The notes under the pieces were generated by a model. That model was not told the DNA's origin. It worked only from the letters and a program-made list of their open reading frames with translations, and searched no databases. Both the position numbers and the translations under genes were made by a program. Positions 9,145-19,300 of a stretch of 64,000 bases of DNA are shown here, piece after piece; position 1 is the first letter of the stretch, and each line of letters starts with the position of its first letter. Source of the stretch: CBDFKQ01 sp965248855 (GTDB lineage: Bacteria; Bacteroidota; Bacteroidia; Cytophagales; 172606-1); assembly GCA_965248855.1 (NCBI GenBank), contig CBDFKQ010000012.1, positions 558,001 to 622,000 on the forward strand, written 5' to 3'.

Positions 9145-10842
9145 ATGAAAAATTTAAAAAAAATATTCGCTTCAATGGGGATATTAGTAGCAATGGGAGG
9201 AATCTTTACCGCTTGTAAAGACCACATGCTTGACAAAGCAAGCCCTGATGGTAACGTAGGTTCTGTCGCTGTTATTACTTATGGCTCAGTAAGAGGAGGA
9301 GTAACTAATATTACTGCAAGCACCACCTGGGCATCTACCAATTCTTATTTGCTTAAGGGTTATGTACGTGTGGTTTCTCCGGCAGTTTTAACAATTAATG
9401 CAGGAACTTTGGTAAACGGTGATAAAACTACAATCGGTACACTTATCATTGAGCAGGGAGCTCAAATAAGTGCTAACGGTACTGCCTCTAGCCCGATAGT
9501 TTTTACTTCAAATCAAATATCCGGTAATAAAAAATCAGGAGACTGGGGTGGAGTTGTTCTTTGTGGATTTGGACAGGTAAACACAACCGGTTCCGGTAAT
9601 GCTTCAGTTGGTGGTGTTAGTTTTCCTGCTTTACCTGTTGGTACTAACCGTATTGAAGGTATTATACCGGGTCCTGAGATCAATTCAAATCCAAATACAG
9701 GTGTTTACGGCGGAAGTAATAATGCTGATAACTCAGGTACAATGACTTATTGCCGAATTGAGTATGCAGGCTCCAGCACTACACCAAATAACGAAACCAA
9801 TGGGCTTACTTTTGGCGGTGTAGGTAGTGGTACTTCCATTAACCACATTCAGGTAGCTTTTGGAAATGATGATGCCTTTGAATGGTTCGGTGGTGCTGTT
9901 AATTGCTCGTATTTGTTTTCATATCGTAACCGTGATGATGATTTTGACACGGATTTTGGATATAGTGGAGTGCTCCAATTCTTGTGGGGTTTGCGAGATC
10001 CGGCTATTGGGGATAATGACAAATTAAACAATGATGGAACTATTAGCCCGGGTAGTGGCAGCAATGGTTTTGAATCGGATAATAATAATACACCTGCCGG
10101 TGGAAGTCTTAACAACCCACGCACTCAGCTTAAAGCAATTAACGCAACTATTATCGGACCCGACAAACCAAGTGGTGTAAACCCTTCAGTAGGTTTGCAA
10201 CAAGATCCTGCCGCAGGGCCTGATTTTACCAAATATGGTTTCGGTTATGTAGGTTCAGCCACAAGCACACTTTCAGGAGGTGGTTATGGAGCATTGAATC
10301 GTAGAAATAGCTTAGAAGGCATATTCAATTCTGTGATAGTAGGTTGGCCAAAAGCAGGTTATGATTTGATACCTGACAGTACCAAGTTTGCCACTTCAGG
10401 TACCTTCGCATCAGATTTTGTAACAAATACAACTACAACTGCTTACTCTACTACAGTAGCCTTCAGAAATGATATTACTGTGCCAACACCTGCAGTAGGC
10501 CCTAACAGAAAATGCACCAATGGATTTGACAACCGTTTCCTTACTCTTTTTGCAACAGTAGCAGAAAGAAATCAACGTCGCGGGTCATCCAATATGCAAA
10601 CAGATTTAGGAGTAAGTGCTAATTTCTGGAGTTTAACAGGCACACTTGATCCAACTCCTTCAACAACGTCAGTATTGGCTACGGCAGGTTCGGCAACTAT
10701 CCCCGGTGCAGTTGCTGCTAATTTCCGTGGAGCTTTTTCTTCTACAGTAGCAGTAGGAAGCTTTAGTGGTGTAAGTGGTTGGAATATACCTAATACTACA
10801 GGTACAAGTTCATGGGTACGTGCCTTTACTTACGGTAATTAA
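9145..10842 (+). CDS. Beta-helix repeat lipoprotein (paralog 1)
   Basis: A 565-residue predicted lipoprotein: a signal peptide with a lipobox ending at Cys24 (FTAC, followed by KD). The body has parallel beta-helix character, with TINAGTLVNGDKTTIGTL-like and IVFTSNQ repeats, and a conserved core containing GDWGGV, DDAFEWFGG, DDDFDTDFGY and GFESDNN, rich in Asp and Asn and plausibly metal-binding. A nearly identical copy lies in inverted orientation at 47847-49541, and a more distant relative with an added IPT domain at 26658-28361. Such proteins in Bacteroidota are secreted or surface-attached and their role is unknown; no catalytic motif is visible. Hairpins follow the stop. Confidence 0.85.
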   Translation: MKNLKKIFASMGILVAMGGIFTACKDHMLDKASPDGNVGSVAVITYGSVRGGVTNITASTTWASTNSYLLKGYVRVVSPAVLTINAGTLVNGDKTTIGTLIIEQGAQISANGTASSPIVFTSNQISGNKKSGDWGGVVLCGFGQVNTTGSGNASVGGVSFPALPVGTNRIEGIIPGPEINSNPNTGVYGGSNNADNSGTMTYCRIEYAGSSTTPNNETNGLTFGGVGSGTSINHIQVAFGNDDAFEWFGGAVNCSYLFSYRNRDDDFDTDFGYSGVLQFLWGLRDPAIGDNDKLNNDGTISPGSGSNGFESDNNNTPAGGSLNNPRTQLKAINATIIGPDKPSGVNPSVGLQQDPAAGPDFTKYGFGYVGSATSTLSGGGYGALNRRNSLEGIFNSVIVGWPKAGYDLIPDSTKFATSGTFASDFVTNTTTTAYSTTVAFRNDITVPTPAVGPNRKCTNGFDNRFLTLFATVAERNQRRGSSNMQTDLGVSANFWSLTGTLDPTPSTTSVLATAGSATIPGAVAANFRGAFSSTVAVGSFSGVSGWNIPNTTGTSSWVRAFTYGN

Positions 10843-10850
10843 ATAAAAAT

Positions 10851-10887
10851 GGGTAGCATTTCTTCGCAAGTGTGTGCTACCCAATTT
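10851..10887 (+). terminator. Candidate terminator after beta-helix lipoprotein gene
   Basis: An 8-bp GC-rich stem (GGGTAGCA at 10851-10858 with TGCTACCC at 10875-10882) starts 8 bp after the stop codon. The T-run behind it is short (ATTTCTT), so termination may be partial. Confidence 0.55.
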
Positions 10888-10922
10888 CTTAAACCCAAGA
10901 GGATTGAACGATGAGTGTGAGG

Positions 10923-10953
10923 GAGATCGCTTTTTTTTAATAAAAGCGATCCT
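10923..10953. repeat. Inverted repeat, possible second terminator
   Basis: GAGATCGCTTTT at 10923-10934 is complementary to AAAAGCGATCCTC at about 10942-10954 apart from one position, giving a hairpin with T and A tracts on its arms. It lies between the beta-helix lipoprotein gene and the next gene at 11067. Confidence 0.45.
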
Positions 10954-11066
10954 CATTACACTTAGATCCAATTTGGAATGTAATTAATCAAATTTTGTGC
11001 CATAAATGAGTAAAATTTTAAACAATAATTTATTTAAATCTTCAAACCCAATAAACTCTTAATTCT

Positions 11067-12554
11067 ATGTATTATAATTTTAATTTTCGCGCTATTGCAA
11101 GCCGCTTAGCCAGTGTTGCAATGTTTTGTTATTTATTTTTAGCGGTTCACGTTGCATCAGCCCAAACAACCGGCGGTGTCCCTACTACGCAATATGACGC
11201 ACTTGTTACGTTTTACAATTCAACAGGAGGCCCTAATTGGTCTTTCAACAGCAATTGGCTTAGCTCAGAACCTGTTGAGAATTGGTTCGGTGTAGTAGTA
11301 AGCAACGGAAATGTTGTAGGATTAAATCTTTCAATTAATAATCTCGTTGGTTCTGTTCCCGTTTCTACAGCTAATTTACCTTTAACAGATTTGTTTTTAG
11401 ATAATAACAATTTAACTTCTATTTCTCAATTACCAAATAGCTTGGTAAATTTATTTATTAATTCGAACCAAATCGTTTCTTTGACTAATTTACCTACCAG
11501 CCTCCAAATTTTAAATGCTGCATCAAACAAACTTTCTACTATTGCGTCATTTCCAAATGGAATTATAGGTGTGAACGTTTCAAGCAATGAACTTACTAAA
11601 TTACCGGCATTACCGGCTTCTCTGGTTTCGTTAGTTTGTTCGAACAATAAGATTACATCACTTCCGGCTCCTTTATCAGCATCTTTAGATTTTTTGGATT
11701 GCAGTAACAATTTACTTACATTATTGCCTGCTTTAAGTGCAAATCTTACGTCTTTAATTGCTTCAAATAATAAATTAACTAGTTTACCATCGTTTCCAAG
11801 CCAATTGTCTTTAATTAATGTTAGTAATAACAAAATAAATGTATTGCCCGCTTTACCTCCATTTGTTACAGACTTAAGGATAGATTTCAACAATATATCA
11901 GCAATACCGGCATTACCATCTGTTCCTAATCTATTTATAAGCGTTTCAAACAATCGCTTAAGCTTCGAAGATTTGGAGCCGATTATCGGAAGGTTTGCTG
12001 TTCCAAGGTTGTATTCTCCACAAGCAAATGTTGGTCCAACTTATTCCATTATTCTTGCCAGTGCCGGAGTAACACTTAATCTTAATGCTAATTATGCCGG
12101 AAATACGCCTACAACCAGATATGTATGGTTTAAAAACGATACATTAAGAGTAAGTGACACATTAAGTGTTCCTACTCTTAAAATTGTAAATGCACAAGTT
12201 GCCAATTCAGGGTCTTATACTACTAAAATTAGCAGTAGCAAAGTTCCCGGCTTGATCTTAACTAGAAATCCTATTAAAGTTAAGATTTTTAATTTTAGCT
12301 CATCAACCTCTAAGGTTTCTGACATGGTGGTTTATCCTAATCCGGTAGTAAATTCTTTACAAATTACACAACCAAAAGGATGGGCTGATAAAGTATCTGT
12401 GAGCATCACATCAGAAAAAACAGGTGTTGAAGTTTATAATGGCATATATTCATTTGAGAACATCTTAGATGTGGCTAACATTGCTTCAGGAAACTATGTA
12501 TTAAAAATTTCTGATGGTACCAAACATAAATCAGTACATATCATAAAAGACTAG
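11067..12554 (+). CDS. Leucine-rich-repeat protein with T9SS sorting domain
   Basis: A 495-residue secreted protein. The signal peptide ends at VASAQ (about residue 33). Next comes the usual LRR cap (ALVTFYNSTGGPNW), then roughly ten short bacterial LRRs of about 20 residues with the pattern LPxSLxxLxxSNNKLTSLP (about 80-310), an Ig-like segment (about 330-410, with YVWFKND), and a T9SS type A sorting domain starting VYPNPV and ending HKSVHIIKD. LRR proteins of this type bind other proteins or glycans at the surface; no enzymatic domain is seen. It has its own terminator downstream. Confidence 0.88.
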   Translation: MYYNFNFRAIASRLASVAMFCYLFLAVHVASAQTTGGVPTTQYDALVTFYNSTGGPNWSFNSNWLSSEPVENWFGVVVSNGNVVGLNLSINNLVGSVPVSTANLPLTDLFLDNNNLTSISQLPNSLVNLFINSNQIVSLTNLPTSLQILNAASNKLSTIASFPNGIIGVNVSSNELTKLPALPASLVSLVCSNNKITSLPAPLSASLDFLDCSNNLLTLLPALSANLTSLIASNNKLTSLPSFPSQLSLINVSNNKINVLPALPPFVTDLRIDFNNISAIPALPSVPNLFISVSNNRLSFEDLEPIIGRFAVPRLYSPQANVGPTYSIILASAGVTLNLNANYAGNTPTTRYVWFKNDTLRVSDTLSVPTLKIVNAQVANSGSYTTKISSSKVPGLILTRNPIKVKIFNFSSSTSKVSDMVVYPNPVVNSLQITQPKGWADKVSVSITSEKTGVEVYNGIYSFENILDVANIASGNYVLKISDGTKHKSVHIIKD

Positions 12555-12607
12555 TATGCGTATTTAATTAAAAAGAAAGACTCCTAATTAAAACCTCGTT
12601 TAATTAT

Positions 12608-12650
12608 AGGACTTGCTATTTCCATTGGATTTAGTAAGTCCTTTTTCTTA
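12608..12650 (+). terminator. Intrinsic terminator after LRR gene
   Basis: The stem AGGACTT (12608-12614) pairs with AAGTCCT (12636-12642), extendable through wobble pairs, and runs into TTTTTCTTA. It lies between the LRR gene stop (12554) and the next start (12692). Confidence 0.7.
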
Positions 12651-12691
12651 ATTATTTAAATTATAAAAAGGATAAGGGAAGAACCATAAAT

Positions 12692-14776
12692 ATGGAATCT
12701 GCGAAAACAATTGAACAAAAAAAAATTATTTCAAATGAAAGTCTTTCCAGGCAAGATATAAATATTTATCTCATAAGTATAGTTGCTGTATGCCTCGGCG
12801 TTTACTCCTCTTGTTTTTTTAACAAATTTGTTAATTGGGATGATGTACCTTATGTAATTGAAAATTCTACCATAAAGTCTTGGACTTGGGGTAATTTAAA
12901 AAGTATGTTCACTACTTATACTTTTGGGAATTATCATCCACTTACCCTCCTCTCGCTTTCCATAGATTATCATATTGCAAAACTAAACCCTAACTGGTAT
13001 CATCTCAACAATGTTTTGCTACATCTATTTAACACGCTTCTTGTATTTAAACTGATAAACTTAATAACGGGAAATAGTAAAATCGCGTTAATAACTATGG
13101 CCTTGTTTGGATTACATCCCATTCATGTAGAATCGATTGGATGGATATCAGAAAGAAAAGATGTGCTATATGCTTTTTTCTATCTATTTTCTTTAACAAG
13201 CTATTTAAAATATAAAATCACAAACCTTGCCGGTTATTATCGACTATCTTTAATTTTTTTTTTCCTCTCCATATTGTCAAAAGGCATGGCGGTTTCGCTA
13301 CCTCCGATACTACTCCTTATTGATTGGCTAATGGGTTACAAAATAATGGATAGAAAAAATCTAATAGAAAAAATACCTTTCTTTCTTTTATCTTTCTTTT
13401 TTGGTATTGTGGCTATATACGCACAAAAATCAGCAGATGCGATTACTGCAAACGACACCTGGTCTTTTCACGAACGCTTCATATTAGCGGGATACGCTTT
13501 TATGAAATATATTTTTAATCTGGTATGGCCGTTAAACCTATCCCCATTATATCCATATCCAATTAAAATAGGTAACAATCTCCCTTTAGATGTTTGGCTT
13601 TACGGTTTAGCCAGTTTATTATTAGCTATTTTTATTTTAGCAATGTGGTGGTTGCGCTCTACCGGCCTTTATATCCGTTGGATTTGTTTCGGATTTGCCT
13701 TTTTCTTTATTACTATTTTTATGGTGTTGCAACTCCTCCCGGTTGGCAAGTATATCATGGCTGACAGGTACGCGTATATGCCTTCAATAGGGTTTTGTTT
13801 TATAGTTGCATTGGGATTTTGTTATGTCGATGAAAGAATTAAAACCGTGAAACCGGTATTGTATTTTATTTCGTTATTTTATTTATTGTTCATTAGTATT
13901 GTCACATATAACCAGGGAAAAATATGGAAAGATGATGTTAGCCTATGGAGCAAGGCGATACAATGCTTTCCGAATTATATTGAAAGCTACCAATTGCGAG
14001 GCAATGCAAATACCACTGCAAAAAAATACAGGGAAGCATTAAAAGACTATAATAAAATTATATCTTTTTATCCCAAGAATGGTTTTGGATATTTTTTGAG
14101 AGGAAAAACTATGTTCATTTTAAATCAGGCAGAACCCGCCATCGCCGATTATACAAAATCAATTCAATTAATGTCAAATAAACCTGACATCCATTTGGTA
14201 CATCTGGTAGAATCAGATCCTAAAAAAGATATAGTTTCTGTTTATCTTAATAGAGCTGCTGCCTATCTTCAAATCGGAAAAGAAAATCTTGCTTTTGCAG
14301 ACTTTGATATGGCAAAAAAATTAGATCCCGATAATCCGGAGATTTATATAAACCTTGGAATTATTGAGACGAAAAAAAAATCTTATGATAAATCCTTAAA
14401 TCTTTTCTCAAAAGCGATTATACTTCAACCCGACCTGGGAGAAGCTTATTTCCATCGTGGATATGTTTATTATTTGCTTAAAGATTATTATAAAACGATT
14501 AAAGATTGCAATAATTCAATTAATAAAAGATGGCATAAAGCTGAGGTATATCAAACAAGGGGTCTTGCATACATACAAACCAATAAATATTTAAAAGCTT
14601 TAGCAGACTTTAATTTCGCAATTGAGCTCGAGCCGAATATGGCGGAAGCATATTATAATAGAGGCTATTTAAAATGGCAGTTAAATAAAAAAACAGGAGC
14701 GTGCGAAGATTTGTATAAATCTAAACAATTAGGTTTTACACCTGCCGATTCTCTTATTAATAGTTTCTGTTATTAA
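12692..14776 (+). CDS. Multi-pass membrane protein with TPR domain, TMTC/GT-C-like
   Basis: A 694-residue protein with about nine to ten membrane helices (residues 25-405) followed by a cytosolic or periplasmic array of about seven TPRs (430-690, with motifs such as EAYFHRGYVYY and AEAYYNRGYLKW). The first loop carries an acidic pair in NWDD (Asp50-Asp51) and a conserved HPLT (His82), as in GT-C-fold glycosyltransferase-like proteins of the TMTC/PMT type that use lipid-linked sugars. This suggests O-glycosylation of exported proteins, which is known in Bacteroidota, but substrate and activity cannot be read from sequence. It sits among genes for secreted proteins, which fits. Confidence 0.75.
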   Translation: MESAKTIEQKKIISNESLSRQDINIYLISIVAVCLGVYSSCFFNKFVNWDDVPYVIENSTIKSWTWGNLKSMFTTYTFGNYHPLTLLSLSIDYHIAKLNPNWYHLNNVLLHLFNTLLVFKLINLITGNSKIALITMALFGLHPIHVESIGWISERKDVLYAFFYLFSLTSYLKYKITNLAGYYRLSLIFFFLSILSKGMAVSLPPILLLIDWLMGYKIMDRKNLIEKIPFFLLSFFFGIVAIYAQKSADAITANDTWSFHERFILAGYAFMKYIFNLVWPLNLSPLYPYPIKIGNNLPLDVWLYGLASLLLAIFILAMWWLRSTGLYIRWICFGFAFFFITIFMVLQLLPVGKYIMADRYAYMPSIGFCFIVALGFCYVDERIKTVKPVLYFISLFYLLFISIVTYNQGKIWKDDVSLWSKAIQCFPNYIESYQLRGNANTTAKKYREALKDYNKIISFYPKNGFGYFLRGKTMFILNQAEPAIADYTKSIQLMSNKPDIHLVHLVESDPKKDIVSVYLNRAAAYLQIGKENLAFADFDMAKKLDPDNPEIYINLGIIETKKKSYDKSLNLFSKAIILQPDLGEAYFHRGYVYYLLKDYYKTIKDCNNSINKRWHKAEVYQTRGLAYIQTNKYLKALADFNFAIELEPNMAEAYYNRGYLKWQLNKKTGACEDLYKSKQLGFTPADSLINSFCY

Positions 14777-14957
14777 TCTTTATTTCTTTAATGTCTTATA
14801 TTTTGAAAAATGTTACAAAACTTTGAAGAAAACAAATTTCGCCGTTAAACACTTCTTATAAGAGGCAGTAAAATATAACTGAGAGCGTTTGGTGTTTTAA
14901 TATATAGTTTACCCAACTTGATGATTCTTCGACAATATAATTTAAATCAAATATTTT

Positions 14958-16166
14958 ATGAAACCTTCAAAGTTAAAAGCAAACTTATTGTATCAGAATT
15001 TTATAATATTGATGATTTTCATATTCATAATTTCCTGTAAAAGAAATGAACCTGCGAACCCGGATTCCGATCCTCACATTGAAGTAACACCATGTTATAG
15101 TAATATCACGTCACCAATCCAAACGCTTGTTCCGGGTGATTATATTGTTGCTTATCATTCTATTCCCAAAGCAGCGCGTTTATTTCCGGGGAAGACTAAT
15201 AGTGTCATTGCCAGAATGGTATTAAAGAATAGTAATATAGACACGACTTCGCTAATAGAAACTTTTGAAGGATTCCAAAAAGGCTTTTTATGTCGCCTTT
15301 CGGAAAGTGACTTAAAAAGATTACGGCGCAATCCGGATATTGCTTTTATTGAACAAGATCGTTCTATTTATTTAAATGTTTGTGTAAAAGTGGTAGATAG
15401 TACAACAATAAGCTGGGGAACCAAGCGAGTAGGATATGGCAATGGTACCGGAAGGACTGCATGGATTATTGATACCGGCATTGATATAAACCACGAAGAT
15501 TTAAATGTGGATACTCAACGCAGTCGATGTTTTATAGAAGGCATTACGTCAATTAACGATGAAAGCGGCCACGGAACACATGTTGCCGGCATTATTGGAG
15601 CTAAAAACAATAATATTGGTACACTTGGAGTTGCATCAGGAGCAAATTTGGTAGCATTAAGAGTTCTTGATGCTGTTGGGCATGGTAAAATATCTGCAGT
15701 TTTAAGAGCATTAAATTATGTTCATCAAAATGCTAAAAGAGGCGATGTGGTAAATATAAGTTTGGTAAGTGATACTATTTCAAAATCAATAGACAATGAG
15801 GTAATAGGGATTGCAAATGAAGGCATACTTTTTTCCATAGCCTCCGGAAATGGGGGTTCAAGTGCTGCATTATTCTCTCCATGCCACATTGTTCATCCCA
15901 ATGTTTTTGTTGTTTCTGCCATGAATGATACTGACACTTGGGCAAGTTTTTCGAATTATGGAAGCGGTATTGTAAAATGGGCTGCCCCAGGTGTATCTAT
16001 TTTGTCTACTCAACCGAGAAATCAATATGGAGAAATGAGCGGCACATCAATGGCTGCGCCACATATGGCAGGTTTACTTTTACTTGATGGTAGAAACATA
16101 GGTATGCAGGGGGAAGTAAAAAAAGCCCCTGATATAGGACCTTATTTAATTCCTCATAAAAGATAA
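14958..16166 (+). CDS. Subtilisin-like serine protease lipoprotein (S8)
   Basis: A 402-residue predicted lipoprotein (lipobox ISC, Cys27) with an inhibitor-I9-like propeptide (about 58-140) and a complete S8 catalytic domain. The triad is visible: Asp172 in IDTGIDINH, His205 in HGTHVAG and Ser364 in GTSMAAPHMAG. The oxyanion Asn is in SGNGG (Asn298). The propeptide should be cleaved on activation, leaving a tethered or released endopeptidase outside the inner membrane. The catalytic domain ends soon after the Ser helix, with no extra C-terminal domain and no T9SS tail. The neighbouring genes code for secreted LRR proteins, so a role in processing surface proteins or in nutrition is plausible. 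Confidence 0.93.
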   Translation: MKPSKLKANLLYQNFIILMIFIFIISCKRNEPANPDSDPHIEVTPCYSNITSPIQTLVPGDYIVAYHSIPKAARLFPGKTNSVIARMVLKNSNIDTTSLIETFEGFQKGFLCRLSESDLKRLRRNPDIAFIEQDRSIYLNVCVKVVDSTTISWGTKRVGYGNGTGRTAWIIDTGIDINHEDLNVDTQRSRCFIEGITSINDESGHGTHVAGIIGAKNNNIGTLGVASGANLVALRVLDAVGHGKISAVLRALNYVHQNAKRGDVVNISLVSDTISKSIDNEVIGIANEGILFSIASGNGGSSAALFSPCHIVHPNVFVVSAMNDTDTWASFSNYGSGIVKWAAPGVSILSTQPRNQYGEMSGTSMAAPHMAGLLLLDGRNIGMQGEVKKAPDIGPYLIPHKR

Positions 16167-16330
16167 ACAATCAACATTAATATTATGCAAATGTATGATG
16201 CTTAAGAAAGTAAACCTTTTTAATTGAAATTAAAATTTTGGTAATGTGGTTAAAAATAGTTGCTTAAATTTCTTAAAAGGCATTAAACTTTAAAATTGAA
16301 TTTTCATAACCCTTTAAACCATCTTCTAAT

Positions 16331-19300
16331 ATGATAAATTATTTAAAATATAAATCCTTTATGGGTTTATGTCTATTTCTGTCATTTTATTCCATATCCT
16401 CTTTCGCGCAGAGGCAGCCTGAGCATTATAATCCTCTCAACAATGAGGAAATAGTAAGACTTTTTAAAACTAATAAACCTGATTTAACCTGCTCAAATGC
16501 AATCGAAATTTTAGTACTGTCAAAATTTTGCCAAAAGATTCATTGGCATTGGTTTCATTTTATAATAGCACCAATGGAAACAATTGGACAGATAAAACAA
16601 ACTGGCTGGTAGGCCCGGTTTCCACTTGGCATGGGATAGAAGTAAGTGTTGACAGGGTTATTGGTATACAAATGTCAAATAATAACTTAAGCAGTACGCT
16701 ACCGGCGGATATTGGAAATTTAGACCAATTGACTTATTTAAAGCTAAATTTTAATAATATAGGTGGGGCAATACCATCCTCCTTATATAGCCTTACAAAG
16801 CTGGAAATTTTATTAATATTAGATTCCCCTATAACAGGCACAATTTCTGAAAATATTGGAAACCTAACCAAATTAAAATTCCTCTATTTCTATAATAATC
16901 AACTTACGGGAACTGTACCGCTTAATATTAGCAAACTCACCGCATTAACATCAATATTACTGGCACAAAATCAATTTATAGGCGATATAACTACAATTAT
17001 TAATAACTTGAGCTTCGCAAAAAGTTTACAAAAAATTGATATTTATTATACAAATATAAGTGGGGTATTGCCAACTTCTATTGGATCGTTTTCAAACCTA
17101 ACAGAATTATATTTAGATGGAAACAAATTAACAGGCAGTTTACCTGCTTCATTGGGAAACCTGTTAAATTTAACCCATTTAATTTTTAGTAATAATAAGT
17201 TTACTGGAAGCCTGCCTGAACTGGGCAACCTAAATAAAATGGAAAAATTTTTTGGTGGTAATAATTTACTTTCAGGAGGTATACCAGACAGTTATACCAA
17301 TTTTACCGGCATAATTACATTTGATATAGGCTTGAACCAACTTAATGGGAGCATCCCTACTTTTATTGGAAACTGGGTAAACTTAACCGGTTTATTTCTT
17401 AATGATAATTCTTTTTCCGGATATGTGCCTCATACAATTGGTAATTGTACATTATTAAATGCTTTATTTTTACAAAACAATCACTTAATAGGCTCTTTCC
17501 CATCATCAATTGAAAATAACGTAACGTTAAATAATTTTCAAATACAAAATAATCAATTTACAAGTATCCCTGATTTTAGTAAAAACGTGAATAGAGCCAA
17601 CTTAAATGTTTATACAGGAAATAATAAACTTGACTTTGGGAGCATGGAGGCAAATTTCATTTCGCCCGGAGTGCCTGCTATTTCTGTATTTTCTTATTCA
17701 CCACAGGATAGTATTCCTATAATTCCTAATTATTCGGCTTTAACCATTTCTGTTCTTTGCCCGGGAAGTAATAACCGTTACCAATGGCAAAAGAATGGAG
17801 TAAATATACCGGGTGCAACTCAATCCACACTTGCTTTTGGTAAAACTGATACTGTTATTGTTAATTATAACTGCTTAGTAACAAACACGAAGGTCACTCG
17901 TATTACTTTATCCAGCAAAAAAATCAATGTTTATCCAAGTATACCTCCAACAGGTCAAAAAGATAATTTAGGATTTATGAAGGTTATTTCGCAGGAAATA
18001 AATACTATAAACGGATCCGCTTTAATAAGGATACGGTTGTATGCAGATACAAATCTGACATGGAAAAGCCCATTAACGATTACCAAACCCAATAATTGGA
18101 CTATTAGTAAAATAACATATCCTAGTAAAACTACTTTACTTAAAAAGGACTCGGTTGATTTTACAGTTATAATTAATTATCCAACAGCTAATATTCCATT
18201 CTTTCCAAAGGATATTTCTTTTTCTATTAATACATTATTAGGGACGGTTAATCAAAATCAGCTGGCAAAAGGTAAGGTATTCTTTACTCCTTATAACACG
18301 GTAGAAATATGGAATGTGAGTGATTTCTTTGGTTTAAATCGAATTTGGATTCAACCCGGATCTGTTAAAGATACTTTAAGAAGATTTATTACTAAATCTT
18401 CTATCCCTGCATCCAATATTTTACCAACTGATAATATATCAGAAGATTGGCAAGACGATTTTCAATGGAAATCTTTCCCCGGCTTAGCCTACATGATTAA
18501 AATGCGGGGCGTTAATCCGGAAATTATTGCAAGGCAAAACATTGATGATGGCCCGGACTCAAGCTATACCTCCACCGGTTTAAGAACTCAAGGTTTATGT
18601 ATTTTGTGCAATGTATTTACCAGAACCTTTACGGGTACTGTAAAAGGCAGGCTTGTTAGTAATATTATTAACGATTTGGGCAACCCGATTACAATCCCTC
18701 TTTCAGGTGTATTGGTTAAATTAAAAGAAATGGATGTAGTTTTTAATGAAGAGTTTGGTGAAACTACTACTGATATGTTTGGATATTTTACCATTAACTA
18801 TTCCAAAAAGCAATCTAAATTTGAAGGAAAGGAGATTGAATTATTTTTAAAAATAAAATCAAAAAATAGGGAGTATAATATTAATGTTGAAGGAAGTGGT
18901 ATAGGATTTCTTACAGGTACTTACGAAAATGCATACGGGCTGGGCTCACATGGTGAATCGGATTTTAATATCACCCCGCAAAACGGAGGGGTGATCACCC
19001 TTAGTGAAGGCCATTGGAATGTTCTCAATTGGGGTTATAAATCATTTGCTTATTTTGAAAGCCAGGGTTTGCCCCTTATCAGGGAGTTGGCCATATTGCC
19101 ATATCGAAATACGAGTATGTTCTTGCCTGATGGACTAGGTTTCAAACTATCTTTTCTCAGGCCAACAATTAGGCTTGAGGTTACCGATACACAACACGAA
19201 AATACTATTTATCATGAATTTGGACACTTTGCAATGTGGAGCCTTCAAAAAACAACTTATGCTTTAACTACAAAATTTCGACATACTTGGCAAGCTGAGT

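Noticed and set aside
16522..16530. Programmed -1 ribosomal frameshift in the LRR-metalloprotease
   Set aside because: The run TCA AAA TTT TGC does not allow matched re-pairing in the -1 frame, so a mutation, switch or sequencing error is more likely.
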